A model generated the notes under the pieces. The model did not search any database, had not been told where the DNA came from, and was given only the letters and a program-made list of their open reading frames with translations. Of a stretch of DNA of 13,380 nucleotides, positions 1 through 6,889 are shown one piece after another. Source of the stretch: an uncultured Erysipelotrichaceae bacterium (GTDB lineage: Bacteria > Bacillota_I > Bacilli_A > Erysipelotrichales > Erysipelotrichaceae); contig CACZPD010000173.1 of NCBI GenBank assembly GCA_902782955.1, forward strand, positions 1-13,380, given 5' to 3'. Position numbers and translations under genes: made by a program. Position 1 is the stretch's first letter. The number at the start of each line of letters is the position of its first letter.

Positions 1-540
1 AGGTTCCAGTGTCAATACCGGTACGTGTTCCTGCGGTTCTTCCGGTTTGTCAGGAACGACAGAAGGTTCCATGGTCAGTTCAATGGACGGCTCCTCTTCC
101 GCAGGTGCAGGTACTTCCGGTTCGGGTTCTTCTGTTTCGGGTACGGCAGGTTTTTCCGGAATTGTCTCAGCCGGCTTTTCCGGCTCGGGTTCTTCTTTTT
201 TCTTCTCTGTTTCCGGATGTACAGCCTCGGCATCGATTCCCGCTTCCTTCAGCATGCTTGCGGTATTTTCCGCTTCATCGGCGGAAAGATTACTGAACAG
301 GACGGCCGGGAAGCTCTGCAGCATTTTACGGATATCTGCCAGCGGCAGTCCGGTCAGACCGCGGATCTGCGTCAGGGCTGCGGTCATATTGGAACAGCTG
401 TTGATAACAACTTTGCTGTTCATGGCATCCGGTATAGTCAGCGTTATATCTTTCTTTTCCGGTTCAAACTGCGGTGCACCGCAGACAGTGCAGTACATGG
501 TGAGATCAGGGAGCTCCGCTCCGCATTTTCTGCATTTCAT
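1..540 (-). CDS. Zinc-ribbon protein with L7/L12 C-terminal-domain-like module (3' end cut by window edge)
   Basis: The 180 visible codons run open from an ATG at 540 to the window edge, so the C-terminus is missing. A ribosome binding site (AAAGGA about 10 bases upstream) supports this start. Residues 1-22 form a short zinc ribbon with C3, C6, C17 and C20 (MKCRKCGAEL, then YCTVCGAP). Residues about 51-106 align without gaps to the C-terminal domain of ribosomal protein L7/L12 as I recall it: IRGLTGLPLADIRKML matches the VRGATGLGLKEAKDLV helix-turn-helix, and LSADEAENTASMLKEAG matches VSKDDAEALKKALEEAG. From about residue 109 the chain is low complexity, rich in Pro, Glu and Lys (EEPEPEKP-type repeats). 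There is no signal peptide, so it is probably cytoplasmic. It lies 48 bases downstream of feoAB on the same strand but has a candidate promoter of its own. It is not L7/L12 itself, because it lacks that protein's N-terminal dimerisation region. Function unknown; zinc ribbons in this position often mediate protein or nucleic-acid contacts, which is inference here. Confidence 0.8.
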   Translation of the reverse strand, partial: MKCRKCGAELPDLTMYCTVCGAPQFEPEKKDITLTIPDAMNSKVVINSCSNMTAALTQIRGLTGLPLADIRKMLQSFPAVLFSNLSADEAENTASMLKEAGIDAEAVHPETEKKKEEPEPEKPAETIPEKPAVPETEEPEPEVPAPAEEEPSIELTMEPSVVPDKPEEPQEHVPVLTLEP

Positions 541-574
541 AGACGATTATCCTTTCGTATTTCTGATTTTCTTC

Positions 575-603
575 ATTATAATCCGGCGCTAAATAGCCGT
601 AAA
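575..603 (-). promoter_or_regulatory. Candidate sigma-A promoter for the zinc-ribbon gene
   Basis: Reading the minus strand, TTTACG (598-603, four of six matches to TTGACA) is followed after 17 bases by a perfect TATAAT (575-580). Transcription would start near 568, about 28 bases before the ATG at 540. The -35 lies upstream of the feoAB stop codon and within its last codons, so the downstream gene could be expressed independently of iron-uptake transcription. No terminator-like hairpin separates the two genes, so read-through is also possible. Confidence 0.5.
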
Positions 604-2922
604 CAGCAGATACGCAGCCCAGGAGATCACCCAGGCAACCGAGCACTGGCCGAGCACCATCAGTACTGCCCAGCGGGCCCCAAGCTCCCTTCTGACAGCG
701 GCGATCGCCGCGACACAAGGTGTATAAAGCAGTGTGAATACAAGCAGACTGACAACCGCAGCACCGCTCAGAAGTGACATCAGCGTTTCCCTGGATGAGA
801 ACAGGACGGACAGTGTAGCCGCAACGCTTTCCTTGGCCAGGAAACCTGCGATCAGCGCTGTCGTTATGCGCCAGTCACCGAAGCCGAGCGGTCTGAAGAT
901 CACGGCAAGATTTCTGGCGAACATGGCAAGCATGCTGTTCTCTTCCCCGGCCACATGCAGTCCGGGATCAAATGTCCGGAAAAACCAGACGACGATCGAA
1001 GCCAGCAGGATGATCGTGAAGGCTTTCTCGATAAAATCCCTGGCTTTGTCCCAGAGCAGATGCAGGACATTGCTCATACGCGGCAGTCTGTAATTCGGCA
1101 GTTCCATGACAAACGGGACCGCTTCGCCTTTGAAGACCGTATGCTTTGCGGCGACCGCAAACAGGATCGCCGTTACGATGCCGAGCAGATACAGCAGCGC
1201 TACAACAAGACCTGCTTTATCCGGAAAGAAGATCCGGCAGAAAAAACCATATACCGGCAGTTTTGCGGAACAGCTCATAAAAGGCGTCAGCAGGATCGTA
1301 AGTTTCCTGTCCCTCTCGGACGGGAGTGTTTTTGATGCCATGACACCGGGCACAGTACACCCGAAACCGATCAGCATCGGTACGATACTGCGGCCGGACA
1401 AACCAAGTCTTCTGAGCAGTTTATCCATTACAAACGCTACCCTTGCCATATAACCGCTGTCTTCCAGCAGTGAAAGGAAGAAGAACAGCACCACGATGAT
1501 CGGCACAAATGAGAGTACTGCGCCCACCCCGCTGATGATGCCTTCATTTACAAGGGACTGCAGGACATCCGCAACACCTATGTTCGTCATGAACTGTGTG
1601 ACCATATCCCCGAATTTTGTGATGAGATCCTCGCAGAAGCCCTGCAGGACCGGTCCGATCACGTTGAATGTCAGATAGAAGATACACAGCATGATCCCGA
1701 AGAATACCGGGATGCCTGTATATTTGCCGGTCAGGATGCGGTCAATGGAAGCGGAACGTACGGATTCGATCGTATCCGCTGCCTTATTTACCGTTTCACG
1801 GCAGAGACGTTCGATAAACGTATAGCGCATATCGGCGATGGCAGCTTTACGGTCCATACCGCATTCATTCTCCATCTGCAGAATGATGTGCTCCAGCATT
1901 TCCGTTTCATTCCGGTCCAGCTGCAGTGCTTCTGTGACACGGGCATCATTTTCGATGACTTTCGTTGCCGCAAAGCGGAGCGGCAGACCGCACGCTTCGG
2001 CATGATCACTGATCAGGTGCATGATGCCGTGCAGGCATCTGTGTACGGCACCGCCGTGATCCTTTTCATCACAGAAATCCTGCCGCTTCGGTTTTTCCTG
2101 ATATTTCGCCACATGGATGGCATGGGAAACAAGTTCTTCGATACCTTCATTGTGCGCGGCTGAAATGGGAATGACCGGGATACCCAGGATCTCCTCCATT
2201 TCGTTGATCCGGATACTGCCGCCGTTGTTGTGCACTTCATCCATCATGTTCAGTGCCAGCACCATCGGGATCTCCAGTTCCATCAGCTGCATGGTCAGGT
2301 ACAGATTTCTTTCAATATTCGTCGCGTCGGCGATATTGATGATCCCGTGCGGTTTCTGCTTGAGAATATAATCACGGGAAACGATCTCCTCTGAACTGTA
2401 AGGCGAAAGAGAATAGATGCCCGGCAGATCGATCACTTCAGCATTTTTTACACCGCGGATCGATCCCGATTTGGATTCCACCGTAACACCGGGAAAATTG
2501 CCGACATGCTGGTTGGAACCGGTCAGCCGGTTGAACAGGGTCGTCTTGCCGCAGTTCTGATTGCCGGCCAGCGCAAAGCGCAGAACGGTGGAATCCGGCA
2601 GCGGATTTTCCGTTTTGGCATCATGCGATTTTCCGTATTCGCCTAACCCGGGATGTTCCCTGAGATTGACTTTATGTTCGAATATTCTGGGTTTCTTTTC
2701 GCTTTCCGTCACTTCGATCTTCTCGGCTTCGGAGATCCGGAGGGTCAGTTCATATCCGTGCAGTTCCACTTCCATCGGGTCTCCGAGAGGTGCATATTTC
2801 TTTACCGTAACAGCAATTCCCGGTACGAGTCCCATGTCCAGGAAATGCTGGCGCAGTTCCCCTTCCCCGCCGACAGATCTCACTTCACAGGTCTGTCCTA
2901 TTTTTACTTCGCTTAATTTCAT
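589..2922 (-). CDS. feoB: FeoA-FeoB fusion, ferrous iron transporter
   Basis: A 777-residue inner-membrane Fe(II) uptake protein. FeoA, a separate SH3-like partner in many bacteria, is fused at the N-terminus (residues about 1-72). After a linker comes the cytosolic G domain: G1 GNQNCGKT (120-127; the family usually has GNPNxGKT), G2 T147, G3 DLPG (165-168), G4 NMMD (225-228) and G5 SAA (254-256). A helical regulatory region follows, then the polytopic domain from about 400. It carries both Gate motifs with their conserved cysteines (IGFGCTVPGVMASKTL, C522; PFMSCSAKLPVY, C551). The end LLYTPCVAAIAAVRRELG is the Gram-positive type. The open frame extends 77 codons further upstream, but the start at 2922 fits the FeoA N-terminus and has AAAGGA six bases ahead. 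The longer version would run across the preceding terminator. The gene ends with TAG at 589. No feoC was recognised. Confidence 0.96.
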   Translation of the reverse strand: MKLSEVKIGQTCEVRSVGGEGELRQHFLDMGLVPGIAVTVKKYAPLGDPMEVELHGYELTLRISEAEKIEVTESEKKPRIFEHKVNLREHPGLGEYGKSHDAKTENPLPDSTVLRFALAGNQNCGKTTLFNRLTGSNQHVGNFPGVTVESKSGSIRGVKNAEVIDLPGIYSLSPYSSEEIVSRDYILKQKPHGIINIADATNIERNLYLTMQLMELEIPMVLALNMMDEVHNNGGSIRINEMEEILGIPVIPISAAHNEGIEELVSHAIHVAKYQEKPKRQDFCDEKDHGGAVHRCLHGIMHLISDHAEACGLPLRFAATKVIENDARVTEALQLDRNETEMLEHIILQMENECGMDRKAAIADMRYTFIERLCRETVNKAADTIESVRSASIDRILTGKYTGIPVFFGIMLCIFYLTFNVIGPVLQGFCEDLITKFGDMVTQFMTNIGVADVLQSLVNEGIISGVGAVLSFVPIIVVLFFFLSLLEDSGYMARVAFVMDKLLRRLGLSGRSIVPMLIGFGCTVPGVMASKTLPSERDRKLTILLTPFMSCSAKLPVYGFFCRIFFPDKAGLVVALLYLLGIVTAILFAVAAKHTVFKGEAVPFVMELPNYRLPRMSNVLHLLWDKARDFIEKAFTIILLASIVVWFFRTFDPGLHVAGEENSMLAMFARNLAVIFRPLGFGDWRITTALIAGFLAKESVAATLSVLFSSRETLMSLLSGAAVVSLLVFTLLYTPCVAAIAAVRRELGARWAVLMVLGQCSVAWVISWAAYLLFTAI

Positions 2923-2928
2923 ATCTGT

Positions 2929-2959
2929 TCCTTTATCCCTCAAATTATATATCATTGTC
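2929..2959 (-). promoter_or_regulatory. feoAB promoter -10 region, possible Fur-type operator and ribosome binding site
   Basis: On the minus strand a perfect TATAAT (2944-2949) lies 21 bases before the feoAB ATG, with AAAGGA (2929-2934) as ribosome binding site. No good -35 is visible; the best-placed hexamers, TTTCCC or TTTTCC, are poor. The 19-mer GACAATGATATATAATTTG (2941-2959) overlaps the -10. It matches the classical Fur box GATAATGATAATCATTATC at 12 of 19 positions, nine of them within the first ten. Repression of ferrous iron uptake by an iron-sensing repressor would fit, but only the left half-site is convincing. Confidence 0.45.
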
Positions 2960-2965
2960 TGTTTC

Positions 2966-3003
2966 AGGGAAAAGAAAAACAGGCGCATTTCGCGATACGC
3001 CTG
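2966..3003 (-). terminator. Intrinsic terminator of the beta-helix lipoprotein gene
   Basis: On the minus strand, arms CAGGCG (3003-2998) and CGCCTG (2985-2980) form a GC-rich stem. The apical part can pair further around a small loop. The stem is followed at once by TTTTTCTTTT. It begins 8 bases after the lipoprotein stop codon and lies upstream of the feoAB -10, so it separates the two transcription units. Confidence 0.8.
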
Positions 3004-3010
3004 TATGGAG

Positions 3011-4339
3011 TCAAGCACCTTGTTTCTGTTCACCTTCCTGCGGGAAATCGCCTTTTTCCGGAAAGTCACCACGCTTTCTTCCGCCGTGATCTTCTGTCGG
3101 TCCGGTTTCCCCGTCCGGGGTTTCCGTCTGCCTGTCATTTTTCCGCTGGTCATTCATCATACCGCCCCGGCCGCCTGTCATCATGGATTCCGTGATCTGC
3201 GTCACTTCCTGCCCGTTGACTGTGATCTTTCCGCCGTTGAATTCCGAGCCGGTCTCGAAGTCAAAGGCAAACTGCGCTGTGATCGTGATCGTGCCGCCGT
3301 TGACGACCAGTTTTCCGTTTGAATCCATGGCGTCTGTATCACCCTGCGCCATTTCAATTGACAGCGTACCGCCGTTGATTTCAAGAAGCGGCGTATATGT
3401 GCTGGATTTTGCGGCCGCGTTGACGCCGTCATCACTTGCCTTGATCGAGATCTCCCCGTCATTGATCCTGACTACTGTAGCTTCGAGACCTTCATGCGCA
3501 TCGGCAGTGATGTTTCCGCCGTCGATCTGCAGGATCGTCTCCGCATGGACCGCGTCATCACTGGCAGTGATATTGAGCGTGCCGCCGGAAATATAGACAT
3601 AACCTACGCTGTCGTCTTCATCATATTTTGCCTTGATACCGTCATCCTGGGAAACGATCGTAATATTGCCGTCCGCAACCGCAACGGAATCATGCGCCTG
3701 CAGGGCGTTGTTGACACAGGTGATATTGAGCGTACCGCCGGTGACTTTCAGGTCATCCTTGGATACAGCGCCGTTGTCACCGGATTCGATGGTAAGCGTA
3801 CCTTTTCCGTTCAGTACAATGTCATCCTTTGAATAGATCACGCCGTCTGTGCCTTCATCACCGTCATCTTTGAATTCCCCTGTCGTTTTCAGGGTATTTT
3901 CCGTACCTTCCGCGGTCGTGACAAAAACCTTATCCGCTGACTTGACATAGATGACCGGTTTGTCTTCGTTTGTTATCTGCAGCCCGTCCAGTACAATCTG
4001 TACTTTATCCTTGCTTCCTGTTTCCACGACGATCTGATAGTTTTTTGCAGTTCCATTAAAGACATATACTCCCGCTTTAGTGATCGTGACGGTCTCCCCG
4101 TCCTTACTTTCATACGTCACAGCTTCTGACAGATCTGCTTCCTGTTCCATATCACGGTCTGTAAATATATCTTCCGCTGAGAGACTCTCAGCAGATTCAG
4201 CTGTTGTCTTTTCCGGTTGTGTTTCCTGTACCTGTTCCTGTTTTTCAGTTGTATTTGCTTCTTCTGCAGTAATCTCCGCCGCTGAACAACCTGCTGAAAG
4301 GAACAGACATAACATCATGATGATGCCTTCTTTTTTCAT
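3011..4339 (-). CDS. Secreted beta-helix lipoprotein, Cthe_2159-like carbohydrate-binding family
   Basis: A 442-residue protein starting MKKEGIIMMLCLFLSAGC. It has a lipoprotein signal peptide with lipobox LSAGC, so C18 is the predicted lipidated residue and the protein should be anchored outside the membrane. Residues about 19-70 are an acidic, Thr/Glu-rich linker. Residues about 75-150 form a beta-rich lead-in. Residues about 175-375 contain seven or eight turns of about 21 residues or longer, with the pattern GGTLNITASDDAVHA followed by a hydrophobic strand. This is typical of a right-handed beta-helix. The pattern and length match the family named after Clostridium thermocellum Cthe_2159, reported to bind acidic polysaccharide such as polygalacturonate. 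The Asp/Asn-rich turns could hold calcium, which is inference. The last 55 residues are Gly/charged low complexity (GGRGGMMND; GDFPEKGDFPQEG). The start is fixed by AAAGGAGG nine bases upstream. A terminator follows the gene. The true ligand is unknown. Confidence 0.85.
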   Translation of the reverse strand: MKKEGIIMMLCLFLSAGCSAAEITAEEANTTEKQEQVQETQPEKTTAESAESLSAEDIFTDRDMEQEADLSEAVTYESKDGETVTITKAGVYVFNGTAKNYQIVVETGSKDKVQIVLDGLQITNEDKPVIYVKSADKVFVTTAEGTENTLKTTGEFKDDGDEGTDGVIYSKDDIVLNGKGTLTIESGDNGAVSKDDLKVTGGTLNITCVNNALQAHDSVAVADGNITIVSQDDGIKAKYDEDDSVGYVYISGGTLNITASDDAVHAETILQIDGGNITADAHEGLEATVVRINDGEISIKASDDGVNAAAKSSTYTPLLEINGGTLSIEMAQGDTDAMDSNGKLVVNGGTITITAQFAFDFETGSEFNGGKITVNGQEVTQITESMMTGGRGGMMNDQRKNDRQTETPDGETGPTEDHGGRKRGDFPEKGDFPQEGEQKQGA

Positions 4340-4369
4340 AACCGTAAACCTCCTTTGTGTTACGGTTAT
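4338..4369 (-). promoter_or_regulatory. Inverted repeat enclosing the lipoprotein Shine-Dalgarno and start codon
   Basis: On the minus strand the 10-base arms ATAACCGTAA (4369-4360) and TTACGGTTAT (4347-4338) are perfect complements. The 12-base loop CACAAAGGAGGT holds the full Shine-Dalgarno, and the second arm ends in the A and T of the ATG at 4339-4337. In mRNA this would be a hairpin able to limit ribosome access. As DNA it could instead be a repressor site. A weak -10-like TATAAC (4370-4365) overlaps the first arm but has no -35 partner. If it were used, transcription would begin inside the repeat and the RNA hairpin could not form. Confidence 0.6.
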
Positions 4370-4509
4370 ATTTTTCCATCCTTATGTGAAGGCTGTCTGA
4401 ACGAACATGGAAAATCCGGTGATGTTTTATCGTACAATCAATTGCAATTCATATGTTTTTTCAGAGCACAAATGCTTTACAATAAATAAGAAAGGATTAA
4501 ATAACGGTC
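4370..4509. other. Divergent intergenic region between lipoprotein and ABC operon
   Basis: This AT-rich spacer lies between two divergently transcribed units. It holds a 10-base palindrome AATTGCAATT (4440-4449) of unknown role. A possible plus-strand -10 TACAAT (4478-4483) lies 27 bases before the ATG at 4510, but no convincing -35 stands 16-18 bases upstream of it. The ABC gene's ribosome binding site AAAGGA is at 4491-4496. I could not assign a promoter for the lipoprotein gene on the minus strand. No small gene with a ribosome binding site was seen. Confidence 0.4.
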
Positions 4510-5889
4510 ATGTTTAGTCTCAGAGATTTTGATTTTTATTTTGTATACCGTATTTTTGCCATCCTGATCACAACGGCCGGATTCTGGATGATCTTTAAGA
4601 AATGCGGAAAAAAAGGATGGCGTGCCCTGATTCCCGGCTTTCGTTATTATAAGCTTGCGGAATGTGCGTACGCGGAAAAAGAAGGCGTCGTATGCATGGT
4701 ACTGGAACTCGTGGAAGTCGTTCTCACCGTCACTTCCGCTGTTAAGGGACGCAGTTCCGGTTATTACGGCCATCTCGCCCTGTTCAATCTTGTCCTGCTG
4801 CTGACGGAGCTTCTTTATCGTCTCAGAATCTTTTCAGGAATATGCCGTGTCTTCGGCAGAAATAAAAAATGGCTGCTGCTCTGGGGACCGGTAACCTGGG
4901 CGGGTGCCCTGATCTTCGGTTTCGGCAGACAGTTCCAGCCTGTCAATCTCGGTTATAATCCGGATGCGGATATGATTGCGGGTACAGATCCTGCAAAGAT
5001 CTACTTTGACTCTCATATCAACAGTGTCAGCCCTGAAGGCCTGACTGTTATCCTGAAAGACCGCGCCGTCAGGGATATGACCAAAAAACGCTATCTGCTG
5101 AAAGATATCTATTTCACGATCCCGCCCCGCTCACTGGTCCTCCTGCTGGGAGGATCCGGCGCCGGCAAGACTACCCTGATCAATGCGATCCTCGGTTACG
5201 AAAAAGCGAACGCTTCCATTTACCTCAACGGGGTGAATATTTACGATAATTATGAACAGATGAAATACCGTATCGGCTTTGTCCCCCAGCAGGACCTGCT
5301 GCGCGGACACGATACCGTATACAACACCCTGCAGGATGCCGCAAAACTGCGCATGCCTTCCAATACGACTTCTGCCGGCAGAAAGAACCGGATCGCGGAC
5401 GTCATGGGTGTACTTGGCCTTTCCGAAGGAAGCACCGGACTGGTTTCCAAAAAATCAGGCGGTATGCGGAAGAGGATCTCCATCGGAACCGAACTTATTT
5501 CCGATCCGGAACTGTTCATCCTCGATGAACCGGATTCCGGACTGGATGGTGTTATCGCCAGGGAGCTTTTTGAAAAACTGCGTGATATCGCGCACCAGGG
5601 AAGCATCGTCCTCGCGATCACACATACCCCGGACCGTGTGGCGGAAATGTTTGACCAGGTCATCGTCCTGGCCAGGGATTCCGGCAGGGTCGGAAGACTC
5701 GTCTTCTCGGGAAAGCCATCCGAGGCAAAGAAATTCTTCGGTAAGAATTCCATGGAAGAGATCGTTATGGCAATCAATAAAAAATCAGAAGGCGGTGAAG
5801 GCCGTGCTGACGAGTTCATTGAAAAGTATTCCATTCTGATGAACCGGCAGAACAGCACCCCGGAAAAGGAGGCGGATCCTAATGAGTGA
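4510..5889 (+). CDS. ABC transporter ATPase with N-terminal membrane domain (ABCG-like)
   Basis: A 459-residue fusion. Residues 1-140 contain about four hydrophobic segments (near 10-29, 60-78, 88-107 and 121-139). The first loop, GWRALIPGFRYYKLAECAYA, resembles the small membrane domain family DUF5684; that match is from memory and tentative. Residues about 178-400 are a complete ABC ATPase: Walker A GGSGAGKT (214-221), Q-loop VPQQD (Q260 or Q261), signature KSGGMRKRISIG (315-326), Walker B LFILDEP with E340, D-loop SGLD (343-346) and switch histidine H372 in THTPD. The signature followed by RKRISIG is the ABCG/WHITE pattern, and the M in SGGM replaces the usual Q or E. The ATG at 4510 has AAAGGA 13 bases upstream, a rather long spacing. 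The gene overlaps its permease partner by 8 bases. The substrate cannot be told from the sequence; export is likely from the family. Confidence 0.88.
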   Translation: MFSLRDFDFYFVYRIFAILITTAGFWMIFKKCGKKGWRALIPGFRYYKLAECAYAEKEGVVCMVLELVEVVLTVTSAVKGRSSGYYGHLALFNLVLLLTELLYRLRIFSGICRVFGRNKKWLLLWGPVTWAGALIFGFGRQFQPVNLGYNPDADMIAGTDPAKIYFDSHINSVSPEGLTVILKDRAVRDMTKKRYLLKDIYFTIPPRSLVLLLGGSGAGKTTLINAILGYEKANASIYLNGVNIYDNYEQMKYRIGFVPQQDLLRGHDTVYNTLQDAAKLRMPSNTTSAGRKNRIADVMGVLGLSEGSTGLVSKKSGGMRKRISIGTELISDPELFILDEPDSGLDGVIARELFEKLRDIAHQGSIVLAITHTPDRVAEMFDQVIVLARDSGRVGRLVFSGKPSEAKKFFGKNSMEEIVMAINKKSEGGEGRADEFIEKYSILMNRQNSTPEKEADPNE

Positions 5890-6823
5890 ACATATACGTC
5901 ATAAAGGAAGAATCGCCCAGACCGGCATCTATCTGGGCAAACTGTTCCGTATGTTTATCTATCAGAACGACTGGAAGATGATCCCTATGGCCGCCCTGAT
6001 CGCCGGCATGGTTACTTTCGCAGTCGGCGCAAATATGTTCAAAACACAGGAAGGCACCGTAGGCGGATGCTTTTCCCTCGTCTGTGTATGTCTGTGGAAC
6101 GGGTTCTTCAATTCCATCCAGGTGATCTGCCGGGAAAGACCGATCATCAAGCGTGAACACCGGGCTGGCATGCACATTACATCCTATATCGGCGCGCATA
6201 TGATCTACCAGGCGATCCTCTGCATGATCCAGACAGGGATCCTTATCCTGATCTGCCGCATCGCCAATGTGCACTTTCCGGAAAACGGGGCTGTCACAGG
6301 CAATTTCACAGTGGATTTCGCCGTCTCCTTGTTCCTGATCACGTACGCCGCGGATATGATCTCGATGACGATATCCTGCTTCGTCAAAAACACGACAGCG
6401 GCTATGACAGTCATGCCGTTCATGCTGATGTTTGAACTGATCTTTTCCGGGGAACTGATCTATCTGACCGGGGCCGCAAAGAAACTGACAGTACTGACGA
6501 TCGTCAAATGGGGCGTCATGAGCCTGTGCGCACTGGGCGGATATAATTCACTCCCGATGGTATCTTTATGGAACCAGGTATGGAAATTCAGAAGACTGGA
6601 AGTCAATGGATACCAGCCGGTCAAAATGATCACTGACAAAGTCCTGCAGGAAAAGAAACTTGATGAATTCCTCCTGCAGTGCGGTGCCTACAACACCAAT
6701 ATTACATATGAGACTACCACATCAAATATCCTGACCTGCTGGGGATTCATGCTGGGAACCATCGTATTGTTTGCAATCATTTCCATACTGCTTCTCAAAC
6801 GGGTCGATAAAGACACACGCTGA
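5882..6823 (+). CDS. ABC-2/ABCG-type transporter permease
   Basis: A 313-residue membrane protein with about six hydrophobic segments (near residues 33-51, 59-79, 108-128, 143-166, 172-192 and 285-306). A seventh, weaker segment lies around 203-222. The stretch QVICRERPIIKREHRAGMHI (80-99), followed by SYIGAHM, matches the 'E-R-x-x-x-x-R-E' cytoplasmic helix of ABCG-type membrane subunits. A long soluble loop lies between about 225 and 283, before the last membrane segment. The start ATG at 5882 is inside the end of the ATPase gene and has AAAAGGAGG (5864-5872) nine bases upstream, so the pair is translationally coupled and almost certainly makes one transporter. The protein would supply the membrane channel for the upstream ATPase. 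Family assignment is good; the substrate is unknown. Confidence 0.85.
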   Translation: MSEHIRHKGRIAQTGIYLGKLFRMFIYQNDWKMIPMAALIAGMVTFAVGANMFKTQEGTVGGCFSLVCVCLWNGFFNSIQVICRERPIIKREHRAGMHITSYIGAHMIYQAILCMIQTGILILICRIANVHFPENGAVTGNFTVDFAVSLFLITYAADMISMTISCFVKNTTAAMTVMPFMLMFELIFSGELIYLTGAAKKLTVLTIVKWGVMSLCALGGYNSLPMVSLWNQVWKFRRLEVNGYQPVKMITDKVLQEKKLDEFLLQCGAYNTNITYETTTSNILTCWGFMLGTIVLFAIISILLLKRVDKDTR

Positions 6824-6835
6824 TCAAAACAGAAA

Positions 6836-6867
6836 AAAAGAATGCATTCATATAAGTGCATTCTTTT
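6836..6867. terminator. Bidirectional intrinsic terminator
   Basis: Arms AAAAGAATGCA (6836-6846) and TGCATTCTTTT (6857-6867) form a perfect 11-bp stem with a 10-base loop. Reading plus, the T-rich end CTTTTCATTT serves the ABC operon, whose stop is 13 bases upstream. Reading minus, the stem ends in a run of seven T and serves tsf, whose stop codon is 22 bases away. The two operons converge here. Confidence 0.88.
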
Positions 6868-6889
6868 CATTTGAGGTCTGCTGTTTTGC

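Noticed and set aside
25..777. Open frame of 250 codons on the plus strand
   Set aside because: It runs antisense to the zinc-ribbon gene and the end of feoAB. Its Cys/Phe/Arg-rich composition resembles no protein family, and it has no ribosome binding site. The opposite strand gives recognisable domains.
2923..3153. 77-codon N-terminal extension of FeoAB
   Set aside because: It would cross the lipoprotein terminator and the feoAB -10, and overlap the lipoprotein gene. The FeoA domain starts at the ATG at 2922, which has a good ribosome binding site.
2561..3322. Plus-strand open frame of 253 codons
   Set aside because: Antisense to the feoAB N-terminus and the lipoprotein C-terminus, spans their terminator, and shows no recognisable domain.
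3370..3840. Repetitive look of the DNA in the lipoprotein gene as a DNA repeat array
   Set aside because: The repeat is at protein level (beta-helix turns of unequal length). The DNA copies are diverged and not regularly spaced, so it is not a CRISPR or tandem DNA repeat.
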